A stretch of DNA of 60,000 bases from assembly GCA_950295325.1 (NCBI GenBank), contig OX485807.1, positions 18,263,666 to 18,323,665 on the forward strand, given 5' to 3'. Position 1 is the first letter of the stretch. Each line of letters opens with the position of its first letter. This document shows positions 11,536 through 20,677 of this stretch, piece by piece. The position numbers were made by a program, and so were the translations under genes. The notes under the pieces are model-generated. The model saw nothing but the letters and a program-made list of their open reading frames with translations. It did no database searches and was not told where the DNA came from. This DNA is from Polytrichum commune. Lineage: Eukaryota; Streptophyta; Polytrichopsida; Polytrichales; Polytrichaceae.

Positions 11536-13675
11536 GTTCTCGGTGGGGCACGGGTAGGTCACTTAGTGCATTTTTAAAATGACGTGCGGCATAATATAGA
11601 GAGGATTAAAATCATTTGAAATAAAAATTATAAAGGAATTCCAAATAATGAAGGGGCCATTAAATTGAGACAATCCCATTATAAGTAAGTTAGATGGACA
11701 TAAAACGTGGGCCATTATTTTTTTTGTAAAATTAATATAGGGGCTGAAGATAAGGATCCTAGAAGGTATGTTTAGTATGATATGTAAATGGGTTTAGGAC
11801 TCACGGGGATGGATGATAATTGGGATTTCCGTCTGTCCAAAAATGGATGAAAAGGGAATGGGCCGTCGTTGGGGTCGTCTTCCCCACACCTGTTTGCATA
11901 TGGCTAGGGTTTCAATTTTCTTTGCGTTTTCGTCCATTTTCATCATGAAGTGCTCACACACTCACCAAATAACCATGATAATTGTCTTCAAGCAGGATCT
12001 TCATGTGGGTCAAGTCTGTTATGCAGAGGATTAGACTGTGGGGTGCATTTTGTCTAACGAAGCACGATAAGGCTATCGTCAACTGTAAGATCCGCTGCCA
12101 AACGAAAAAGGGGACATTCAAGTAATGTTAATAAAGCTGGAAATGCTACTAACATATTGAACGGAGTAGATGAGGGGTCATGGTGGGTGGGCAGGGTGCA
12201 AGCTATGCGGCGTCGCAATGGGAAACAATATGGAATACTGAGGCAGGCGGTTGACCTCCTTGCCCGAACAAAAGAATCAGGGAGGAGAAATCCTAACAAT
12301 CGTCATATTGAAGTAATGTTGCAATATTATAGAAAACATCCTGGCCGTGGTAAGTTTAAATATGATCACACATATAGCCAATGGATTGATATAGATTGTG
12401 TTATATCTACTATGACCATGAGCTACAATTCTACAAACGAAGTATACACTCTAGACATGAATGATTCAGAGCAGTTGTCCAAGTTTGTGACAGACCAAAG
12501 TATATAGGATTTAGTACCAAGCTTGGATCATCTTCGACTGCTTCACACAATGTAAGTATTCAACCTTACAGCATGTTAGAGTTTAAAGATTGTCATTTCT
12601 TAAGAAATTTTTTATGATTGATGAAATGTTATATAAAATGGGGGTTTAGGTATTTTGAATTCAAGGTTTTTGTATATTCAGTGCAATACATTAAACCCTA
12701 AATGCCGAACATTGGATTAAGGAATTATTGCATTTTAGTGGTGAATTATTGCATTTCAGTGATGAATCATTACAGTTTAGTGGTGAATTATAACATTTGA
12801 GTGAATTTATGAATTATTATGTTCATAAGCACTCACCTTCTAGATCATGCGCTTGATGTCTTTGGCAACTGGGTGTTGAGTCGCTGCCACGCCCAACGGG
12901 AATGGGATTGCGTAGATCCCACAGACGAGGACCGCGCTAGTTTTATGAAGTTTTTTCCCCGTTTGGCCGTCATCCACAGCTCTGCCAAAGAATTTGTAGG
13001 GAGCATAGTGGAATTCACAGCTTTCCGACTAAACCACTGCCATTCTTCCCATTTTTTGATGAGTTTGGGTCAACATTTTGTAAACCGCATGTTGGGTTTG
13101 TGAACACACAGACATTTTTCCTCTGTTTCCACCCTTACCTTATTTGTGGTGTACTTGGGGTTATTTTGTACGCGCTCTAACATTGTGATTCCACCCTAAA
13201 TCATAAATTCTAAACCCGCTTTACTATGCTCTGTGTTTTTGGTCACTTGCATTGCAATGACCGCTATGGTATTTGTGTTGCCATCTCCTATGTATTTTCA
13301 TCATAACAATGTTTGCAATGGTATTAATTTGCTATGGTCTCCTATGTGTTTTCTTCATAACTCTGTTTGCAATGGTATTATTGTTTGCACCCTTCTTTGT
13401 TTTCATGCTTTCCCTCAACACTTGTCAATTGCGTTAGGAAGTAGATTAGCTTTTATTACTTAAAAGGAATATAGAGTACAAAAAATTGCAGTGACTTGGA
13501 CAATATAAGTAATGAAAGGGTGCAAACAAATGGGCCATTTTTGAAATATAAATAATTATAGGGAGGCTTTAATTCAACCCTTGAAGGTAAATAGCCCCAA
13601 AACAAAAATACCCCAGCCGCACGTGGTGCACAAAAATGCCTTAGAGTGACCTACCCGTGCGGTGGGAAAATCTCG
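11536..13675. mobile_element. 2.1-kb TIR element carrying the reader-like ORF
   Basis: Long imperfect terminal inverted repeats of about 55 bp bound this segment. Left, 11536-11590, includes GGGTAGGTCACTTAGTGCAT and GACGTGCGGC; right, 13616-13675, is its inverse, with GCCGCACGTGG and AGTGACCTACCCGTGC. No transposase is recognised inside, so it would be non-autonomous. It carries the ORF at 12058-12507 and a GC-richer segment at 12840-13090. A similar terminus occurs alone at 59461-59507. No clear target-site duplication was found. Confidence 0.6.
12058..12507 (+). CDS. Reader-like domain ORF inside a TIR element
   Basis: An open frame of 149 codons runs from the codon after a TAA at 12055 to TAG at 12505-12507. 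It opens with a basic, NLS-like patch (AAKRKRG), then GSWWVGRVQAMRRRNGKQYG, and later KFKYDHTYSQWIDIDCVIST and EVYTLDM. The WWVGRV...W-hydrophobic-D pattern recalls BAH or Tudor/Agenet-like chromatin-reader folds, but this is inference from a pattern only. No ATG heads the frame, so it is probably one exon. Homology over its C-terminal two-thirds links it to the ORF at 15037-15279. It lies within a ~2.1-kb TIR-bounded segment. Confidence 0.5.
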   Translation, partial: RSTIRLSSTVRSAAKRKRGHSSNVNKAGNATNILNGVDEGSWWVGRVQAMRRRNGKQYGILRQAVDLLARTKESGRRNPNNRHIEVMLQYYRKHPGRGKFKYDHTYSQWIDIDCVISTMTMSYNSTNEVYTLDMNDSEQLSKFVTDQSI

Positions 13676-14438
13676 TTTTGAATTTTGTCAAGGTATGTGG
13701 TCCTATTGTGGGCAAGTGCAATTACACAAATAATTTTGGCCATTGGATGGGATTGGGAATTGCCTCATCTAGTTCTCAATTGTCAATCATGTAAATTATC
13801 ATTTCAAATTTAGAATTGAATCAAGATGCAAAAGTTGGAAGAGGTCAAAGTGAAGATTCTTTCTCTTTTAACGGAGCAACAACAGTGTATGATGCACTAT
13901 TGTGCAGAGCTGAAGGAAAAGCTTTTTCTTGTACAAAATATATGTATGCAAGTTTGAGCCTTCAAGAATGCTATGCATTGAGATGCAAAATGTTTCATAG
14001 ATTCGACTCATCTTTTACTGTAGAATGATTACAATTTGCAACTTGTGAGAAATCAAGCTATCTAACCTTAATCATTCACACAAAACCCATCAAACAAGAA
14101 TTGTGCATACTTTGTTCAAGATTTGTGGTGTCTATGTAAACTCGTCCATCATGGATGAAGGGACTCTAGTAAACACAATTCCCCTTTGTAGCGTCACTCC
14201 CTTTCTTATATCCCGAAACCCTGGGGGATGGATGTGCTTAGTTTAAACCTCCCTCCTTGTCGTCACATCTCCCTCTCATATATTATGGATTTTTTACATT
14301 AAAATAATCCACCAAAGAATTCAAATCACACGCTCGCACACATTGCATTGCCATCATTGTCGTTATTGCAATGTTGACTTTGTATTATTTCATAATGTCA
14401 AATGCTACACTAATTCTCTATTATCATGCATCCATGTT

Positions 14439-14591
14439 TACACACTACATACCTCCCTAATATCACGTGCACTTTGGTTGCCACAGGCGCGATCTTAGGG
14501 AGGTTAGAGTGTAATGTACACTCTAAACTCCGTAGTACCACACCTGTGGCAACCAAAGTGCACGTGATATTACGGAGTTTTGTAGTGTGTA
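14439..14591. mobile_element. MITE, 153 bp, with long palindromic arms
   Basis: The ends are TACACACTACA (14439-14449) and TGTAGTGTGTA (14581-14591). Arms TAATATCACGTGCACTTTGG / CCAAAGTGCACGTGATATTA and GTTGCCACAGG / CCTGTGGCAAC are near-perfect inverses, as are GAGTGTA / TACACTC near the centre. It has no coding capacity and would form a long hairpin RNA if transcribed. Confidence 0.85.
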
Positions 14592-14627
14592 ACAAGGATG
14601 CTTGATACTAGTGAATTAGTGTAGCAT

Positions 14628-15530
14628 GTGACACTCTCGGGGGGTGCACTGTACTAAACATGTACGAGTATACGTGAGTGCATAGGAGGGGTATTAATTT
14701 GGACCTTGCCGTATTACGTATACATATGGTATACATGTTATAATTTATAATTACGTACATATATGGAAGGCCTTTAAAAAGTATACAATAATTGTACTTG
14801 TATGGTACTGTTATTATACTACATATCATAAGTTTTCATATTGGATGAAATTAGGATTAACTAGGATTAACGATTTTCGTTAGCAACCTTATAGGGTAAT
14901 ATGAACCATGTACAAGGTGTCAAGGTAATATTGGGGAAAGAGGCAGTATTAGGGTTTTGAAATGATTCGTTCAGCTCAAAGTAACAAGGACCTTTTTCCC
15001 CTCCCATCCCTAGGTTTTTGTTTTCTCTTTTTGTAGGGCGCTGAAGGTTTTTGGCTGTGGACGTTGGCTGTGGACCGTCCATCAAATGTGGAGATTGGTT
15101 TATGTTGGTATCAAAAAGGGGCTAACAACAAGTGGACATATGATCCTACTGATCATTTGATGGTAGACTTAGAGACAATAATTGCATTGGCTACAATGAC
15201 ATATATTGGTGAATCAAATGTTTATGAGTTACATCCGGGAGATGAAAAAGTTTTTAACGACTTTGCTGATGAAAGCTAGGATATTTTGTTATACATATTA
15301 TAGGGGTTGATTATTGTTCAAAAGTATATTTGTATACTTGTGTTAATGACTATATATGAATGGATGTTTTTTTGTGTATACATATTGTCACTTGTATATT
15401 TATTGTTGCAATTGTATGTGTATTACTTCATTTCACAAAAAAATAAATTGTATATAGGGGGTTTTTAGAGTATGCAGTGAACACACGTGATTCTAGGTTT
15501 TAATGAAAGGTGCACCCCCCGAGGTGACAC
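14628..15530. mobile_element. 0.9-kb TIR element carrying the paralogous exon
   Basis: The left end at 14628-14649 has GTGACACTCTCGGGGGGTGC; the right end at 15510-15530 has the inverse GTGCACCCCCCGAGGTGACA. Fourteen bases, CTCGGGGGGTGCAC, are identical. The element contains the exon at 15037-15279. Related CCCCCCG termini occur at ~3572 and ~30298, which suggests a family. It abuts a MITE at 14439-14591. The short TIR leaves some chance of coincidence. Confidence 0.45.
15037..15279 (+). CDS. Paralogous reader-like domain exon inside a second TIR element
   Basis: After a strong acceptor (TTCTCTTTTTGTAG/GGCGCT) at 15036, a frame is open for 80 codons to TAG at 15277-15279. It encodes AEGFWLWTLAVDRP, then NKWTYDPTDHLMVDLETIIA, NVYELHPGD and NDFADES. 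It aligns with the 12058-12507 ORF across EG(F/S)W, K(W/F)xYD, (V/I)D(L/I), TM(T/S)Y and NxVY(E/T)L, roughly one third identical by eye, and lacks the basic segment between. The upstream exon is not visible. Function unknown. Confidence 0.45.
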   Translation, partial: GAEGFWLWTLAVDRPSNVEIGLCWYQKGANNKWTYDPTDHLMVDLETIIALATMTYIGESNVYELHPGDEKVFNDFADES

Positions 15531-15935
15531 TATGGAATAACACAAAGTGAAACAAACTAAATGGTGTGATGTGGTTCACTCCACTTGACTTTCCCAGGCG
15601 ATGTGGCATATGCATGCACCAACGTTCAACAAGTGGCATAAGAAGAAGAAGAAAAAGAAGAAAACACTCCACATATTGACATATGACGCAATGCAAGGGT
15701 GTGGGTTGACTTCTTTGGTGGTTTGCATTAATGACAAAATCCGTGATATAAGGGAGAGAAAGGTGACAATCAGGAGTGAGATTTGAACTACGAACATCCG
15801 TTCCCTAGGGTTTCGGAATATCAGAGAGTGAGTGACATTATGGAGGCTGATGTTACTGAGTTTAGGGTGTAATAACATACTCACTCAATTTGCAGGATTT
15901 CCTCAAGAACTGTAGAAATATAATAGGATGCCACC

Positions 15936-16099
15936 CGGAATCTGGGTTCACCTGTGGAAACCCAAACCTTCACTCTCAAGCAACCTGCTGCTGCGCAGCA
16001 AATCGATTGTCCTCCGGCCCAAGTTTTGGTGGCGCCCAATGCCCCGCACCCCAATTACGATCCCAATTACGTAGGCAAGAAGCATGCCGCCACGTATAA
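15936..16099 (+). CDS. Orphan C-terminal coding exon, Pro-rich, hypothetical
   Basis: From an AG at about 15935, one frame is open to TAG at 16097-16099. It encodes a Pro/Gln/Ala-rich tail that includes QPAAAQQIDCPPAQVLVAPN and ends NYVGKKHAATYK. Composition and high third-position GC suggest genuine coding sequence, unlike its AT-rich surroundings. The acceptor is poor, no start codon is visible and no family is recognised. It may be the last exon of a gene upstream or a displaced exon; it lies 255 bp before the ubiquitin-L40 start. Confidence 0.35.
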
Positions 16100-16353
16100 G
16101 TAGAATGAATCATCCTCCTGTTAATTCCCACCATCATCATCACATGAAGCTACAGCGACTTCCTTGATTCTGCCCTCCACAGAATTCGTCTCATCCTACC
16201 GCCAAGCTTCACTGATCCACCAGCTCCACACTGGTCGAGATCTACGATCAAACTCCACATTCTGCAGATCGATACTCAAAGTGTAGTGCAGTAGTTGTCC
16301 ATCCTTAAGTACATCGGAGTGGGAATTGATCAGGAGTTCGATTAAACATCATC

Positions 16354-19102
16354 ATGCAGGTGTTTGTGAAGACCCTGTCGGGCACGACTTGCACACTCGA
16401 GGTTGAGAGCAGTGACACCGTCGCGCTGCTCATGACTAAACTCCATGAGAAAAATGGTAACTAATGTACTTGTAATACCCAACTTATACGGGTTAAAAGG
16501 GACTTTGATCGATTCATGTGCTTCACTGCTTCATCATTACCTTACTCATAATTGAAAGTGATTTATATTGTACGTAGACGTCTAGATGACGATATAAAGT
16601 CATAGGATTTTTGAGCTTGCATTCTAGCTAGCTACCTGTGCATTTGTAGTACATACTCAGCTAGTAGGTGCATAATGATGTCAACGTTGAGATCGATTGA
16701 CTGGCAATGGGCATCTTTGATTTTTTTGTTCTGATTACATCTATTAATATGATTGAATGGTTTCATTCACGCTGTCCTGCAACAATGTGTCACGAACATG
16801 GTCATGTTTTCATACACGTTGCGTGATGATGCAAGTTTGTTGATCAGTAGAAGTGATGGCATGTTTAAAATTAGGAACAAATTAGCATGGGAAGTAAGTT
16901 AGTAGGGAGGGGATTGCATGTTGATAAGTACAGTGAAATGAAATATTTTACATCTTGTGCAACTGAACATTTAGGGATTGAACCTGACCAACAACGCCTC
17001 ATATATTCCGGCAAGCAGCTCGAGCGTGACAGTAAGCTCTCGGAGTATAAAATTGAAAGAGGTATGGTTACTTAATTTCTCCACCATGTGGTGATTACGT
17101 TTGCACAAGTCTTTCATGTCAACATGATTCGATGTGTTTGAAACACTAGAAAAGAGCTTGTTGTATTACAACTGGTTGTTGTGACTTGGTCATTGCAACT
17201 AATGGCAAGAAAATGCATAAATAAGTCATTTTGGTTGTTAAACCGAAGGGTTTTTCGTCATAAAATTGTCCAGAAACTACGATCAAAAACCTTCGGTTGA
17301 CAACCAAAATGATTTATTCATGCATTTTCTCACCATGAGTCACAATGGTCAAGTCATAATGGACAATTAATTGTCATGGACAAGTTTGCTTCTAGTGAAC
17401 ATGAACAACTTTCTTTGTTCATGATAAACATATATTTATCTACATATTTGATATTTGTAACTTGGTCAAGCCAAGCAATCTTGTTGATGTGTCCATTTCT
17501 AAACATTGGATATAAAAGAGACATATTATCACCCGTAATTGATGAGGCATTTATGACCTCACTACTACGTTCGATAATGGAAACACGTCATCTTGCCTTC
17601 ATACAACAACTATCATAACATCAATCACTTGTCAAGGAATATTATTAATATTGTGTGTTCATACTATAATTAGACTAATTGTTGGCTCATTGTTGGAACT
17701 TGCACAGATTCGACGGTGCACTTGGTTTTGCGATTGAGAGGAGGGACTGGCAAAGGGTGCCCACACGGTATCGCTCCGGCCCTCATGGAATTGGCAAAAA
17801 AACACAACCAGGATAAATTGATTTGCAGAAAGTAAGAATCTAATGTAGCATCCTAAACCCCTCCAGCTGTCAAAAGCTGGATGATCAAATGTCCATTTTA
17901 TGATTCATGTATTGAAAGACAAACCATCAATAACCAATATTTCCATGTCATGTAATTTACCAAGTTTGATATTTGTTGTGTCACAACACTACACCCTAGT
18001 TAAGTTTTAATGTGTGTTTTCATGATGACGACATAAGTTCCTTTTGCTCAACATCCAAGTGGAAAGCACTTCCAACATATCTCTATGCTTTTCAACCCAT
18101 GCAAGCAATATTTCATCCATAATCTTCAATATCTATCCATGAGTAGACCGATTATACCCCATAAACGGCTTAAATAGGTGGAATTTTGATGGAATAACCT
18201 CACCCCTCTCACAAGTTACGTAGTCCTTAAGTTAGGCACCAATTCACGGATCAAAGCGACCTATATATTGATATGTTGAGTGCATGTGTCACTTAATTGC
18301 TTGCAGATGCTATGCTCGATTGCATCCTCGTGCAACAAACTGCAGGAAAAAGAAATGTGGGCATAGTAATCAGGTACTACTTTCTATCAAAGACACCTAG
18401 AAATTGGACTTTATACTACTTGTTTGAAATATAGTTGTATAGGGAAGTGCAAAATGATGTCCATTAACGAAGACACTAAATGTAGCAGCCCCAAAGGTCA
18501 AAAAGACTCGATGAAAGTAACCTCGGTCCTCAAGTCTCCATACATCAAGGCTATGTAAGTCTAATGTCAAGTGGTTCAATAAGGAACATAAGGCAACTTA
18601 CCACATATGGACAAAGCCCGGTCAATGGGGAAATCCCCCAAGTCACGAGGTTTTGTGCACTTTTACTACATGTTTCCATAGGTGGTAAATTGTGTAATCC
18701 TCTCGAGTCTTGTTTATACATTAATTTGCATATAAGATCATTTCGACTGTAGATGGGCTCACATGACATAATCGTAACAATCCCAGCCATAACCGAACTT
18801 CAATGTCAACCTTGAGCTCCTTCATCACAACTACACTAAACATTTGATTGTGTGTGGTATTACAATTGGTGTGCCATGTTGATTAGAGTAGCCTCGAATA
18901 TGACTTGTGATGTAGCAACGACCTTCGATGGTTGCCACCCAAGGATTCCAAGATCATTTACGTGGGTTGATGATGAATAGCGAGTAAATCAGATGTTTGT
19001 AGTCCCTACTACTGACATTCTAGTTTCTTGGATCGATTTGACATAATCGGTGTACTGTGATTTCAGCTGCGGCCAAAGCACAAGCCGGAAAGCTATGAGT
19101 AG
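16354..19102 (+). CDS. Divergent ubiquitin-60S ribosomal protein L40 fusion, five exons
   Basis: Exons 16354-16456, 16975-17061, 17708-17831, 18307-18373 and 19067-19102 have GT-AG borders and compatible phases, giving 138 aa. Residues 1-76 are ubiquitin ending LRLRGG; residues 77-138 are L40 with its Cys4 zinc-binding module (ICRKC...[16 protein letters not shown]). Known role: ubiquitin hydrolases cut after Gly76, releasing ubiquitin and an L40 that joins the 60S subunit. Seen: K6, K29, K33 and K48, the L8-I44-V70 patch, R72, R74 and GG are kept, but K11 is Thr, K27 is Met and K63 is Arg. The junction after GG is [14 protein letters not shown], about seven residues longer than the usual IIEPSLM, and the tail is about three residues longer. 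All frames are open. The start is the ATG giving MQVFVKTL. Intron 2 holds a hairpin element. It could be a neofunctionalised paralogue or a recently inactive copy; expression is unknown. Confidence 0.9.
17179..17360. mobile_element. Hairpin (foldback) MITE in intron 2 of the ubiquitin-L40 gene
   Basis: Left arm TTGTGACTTGGTCATTG...AAATGCATAAATAAGTCATTTTGG and right arm CCAAAATGATTTATTCATGCATTTTCTC...CAATGGTCAAGTCATAA are about 75 bp each with few mismatches, separated by a short loop around AAATTGTCCAGAAACTAC. It lies wholly inside the intron, so it may fold in the pre-mRNA. No transposase. Confidence 0.85.
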
Positions 19103-19142
19103 AGGCACCGAAGATCACAGCATCATCAACACCCACATTCTT

Positions 19143-19424
19143 TCAGCAGAAAATTTGTGTAAAATTGGTTAATTCCATGGGGATGATTAACTCTTCTACC
19201 CTGCTCACTTCAATGGCACCACACGGAGTGCATGATTCAACGAAGCATGTGACTAATTGATCTTGTGTAAGAGTTTCACCATCAACAATGCCGTCTTCCC
19301 CTCGCTTGATTTCCGATGCCTGCTCTGCGAGAAACTCTGATGAGTTCTTGCAAACTGTGTCGCCGTCGGGACTACAGATGAACATCATCGAGTCGGAGTC
19401 CAAGATAGGAGAAGTTGAATTTGC
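19143..19424 (-). CDS. Terminal coding exon of an unrecognised minus-strand gene
   Basis: From an acceptor-like CATTGACAG at about 19425, the minus strand is open for 94 codons to TGA at 19143. It begins with NSTSPILDSDSMMFICSPDG and continues with an acidic stretch (EQASEIKRGEDGIVDGET) and Cys-containing CFVESCTPCGAIEVS. Codon use and composition look like real protein. It is convergent with the ubiquitin-L40 gene and ends 40 bp past that gene's stop. Upstream exons may lie at 20000-20340 on the same strand, where two overlapping frames look coding. No family recognised. Confidence 0.45.
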   Translation of the reverse strand, partial: ANSTSPILDSDSMMFICSPDGDTVCKNSSEFLAEQASEIKRGEDGIVDGETLTQDQLVTCFVESCTPCGAIEVSRVEELIIPMELTNFTQIFC

Positions 19425-19999
19425 CTGTCAATGAGATCATCAAAGATGCCACATGCATTGAAGTTTTACAGTCCAAATTGAGTATGATTCAAAATGAACA
19501 CATATAGGTGTAATATTACTTGCCAGTATGTAGTAGTTCCTATATATGTAGTGCGCTATGTGCGGTTGTTGATGTTGAGCACATGTTACTACATTTGCTG
19601 CAGAGTACATGAATTTGGGTATATTGTAAGTAGACGTTGATCAATATCTATGTCGTCCGGAATGTGTACTAATTTTGTTGACCTTGTTTATGTGCCTCCA
19701 CATAAGGAGGAGTACGTATCAATAATAAAAATGTAAATATTACGTATAGTAGAAAGTGCTTGCAATGAGGCTGTATCAAGACAAGCTTGACCTCCATTTG
19801 AAGAGTTTAGGGTATTCGAAGTTCACCCCAGTTTGTATTCCATATGTAAGAGGGAGATTCGGTTTCTGCATTCGAGACATTACAACACAGAAAAGGACAT
19901 ATGACAGAAGTTGCAAACTTGAGGACCTAGCTTTTGCATGTTGGATTTCGAAGTACAGAGATTGACTTGCTGAATGTTTCTGTATGGGTAGTTGGGTAT

Positions 20000-20336
20000 C
20001 TCCTTCTCCGCTGACACACAACTACGTGCCCAAGGTATCAAGGGTTGGCTGTGCAAGAGTCCACCTCGTGAATTTCTGTGAAGCAGGCTTCCGCAAATCT
20101 CTAGTGCTGAGGATGCTTTTCCTCCTTCGGCTGCTGTGCACTCTTTGCACTGCGTTGCCATGTTGGTTTAAGCACGGAGCCCTATAAACTGCACAAAAGT
20201 CCACACACAAAATTGTAAGAATTGAAGAAGGCCGATTGCTCGAGAATGGATTATTCAGGGCACGGAATTGATAATTCCGATGGAAAGTGAAAGTCATCAG
20301 CTCAACTGGCGGAAAGCTTCCAAAAGAAAAATCCAA
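20000..20336 (-). CDS. Possible upstream exon(s) of a small minus-strand gene
   Basis: Two minus-strand frames are open here. One starts at ATG 20336 and contains the basic stretch RRRKSILSTRDLRKPASQKF before a stop near 20022. The other starts at ATG 20161 (MATQCKECTAAEGGKASSAL). Both have plausible composition, so at most one is likely real. The segment lies between the CDC20 stop and the terminal exon at 19143-19424, all on one strand, so it could be the 5' part of that gene. No recognised domain. Confidence 0.25.
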
Positions 20337-20677
20337 TTCAATAACATACAGGATAGAGGAAATGATGTTCAGTAGTAGTAGTGGTAGCGCATGCTAACCT
20401 TTTATCTCCTTGTAGAAATTTGTAGATGATCTCTCTATAGATAAATTCGTGTAACCCTGCTAATTAATAATGCCTGCACATCGAACAATCTGCACTGGTC
20501 CCACATTGCCATAGGGATTCACTATGCACCGGCTTCTAACAATGCGATCCAAATACACTGACTCATCTGTACCAGCTATATAAACTATCGACTCCTACAT
20601 TGTGTCTATCCATTCTTTCCAAAGCTTCATTGGAAGCCTAAGAGAACCTTCTCACAACTTCGCCATCGGGATTTGTG

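Noticed and set aside
12819-13103. 94-codon plus-strand frame (RCHAQREWDCVDPTDEDRAS)
   Set aside because: Its GC-rich stretch may be coding on either strand; neither reading has a recognised motif or decisive splice sites, so I left it inside the element.
15641-15670. AAGAAGAAGAAAAAGAAG run as a Lys-rich protein
   Set aside because: It is a purine microsatellite; the surrounding frame has no other coding signal.
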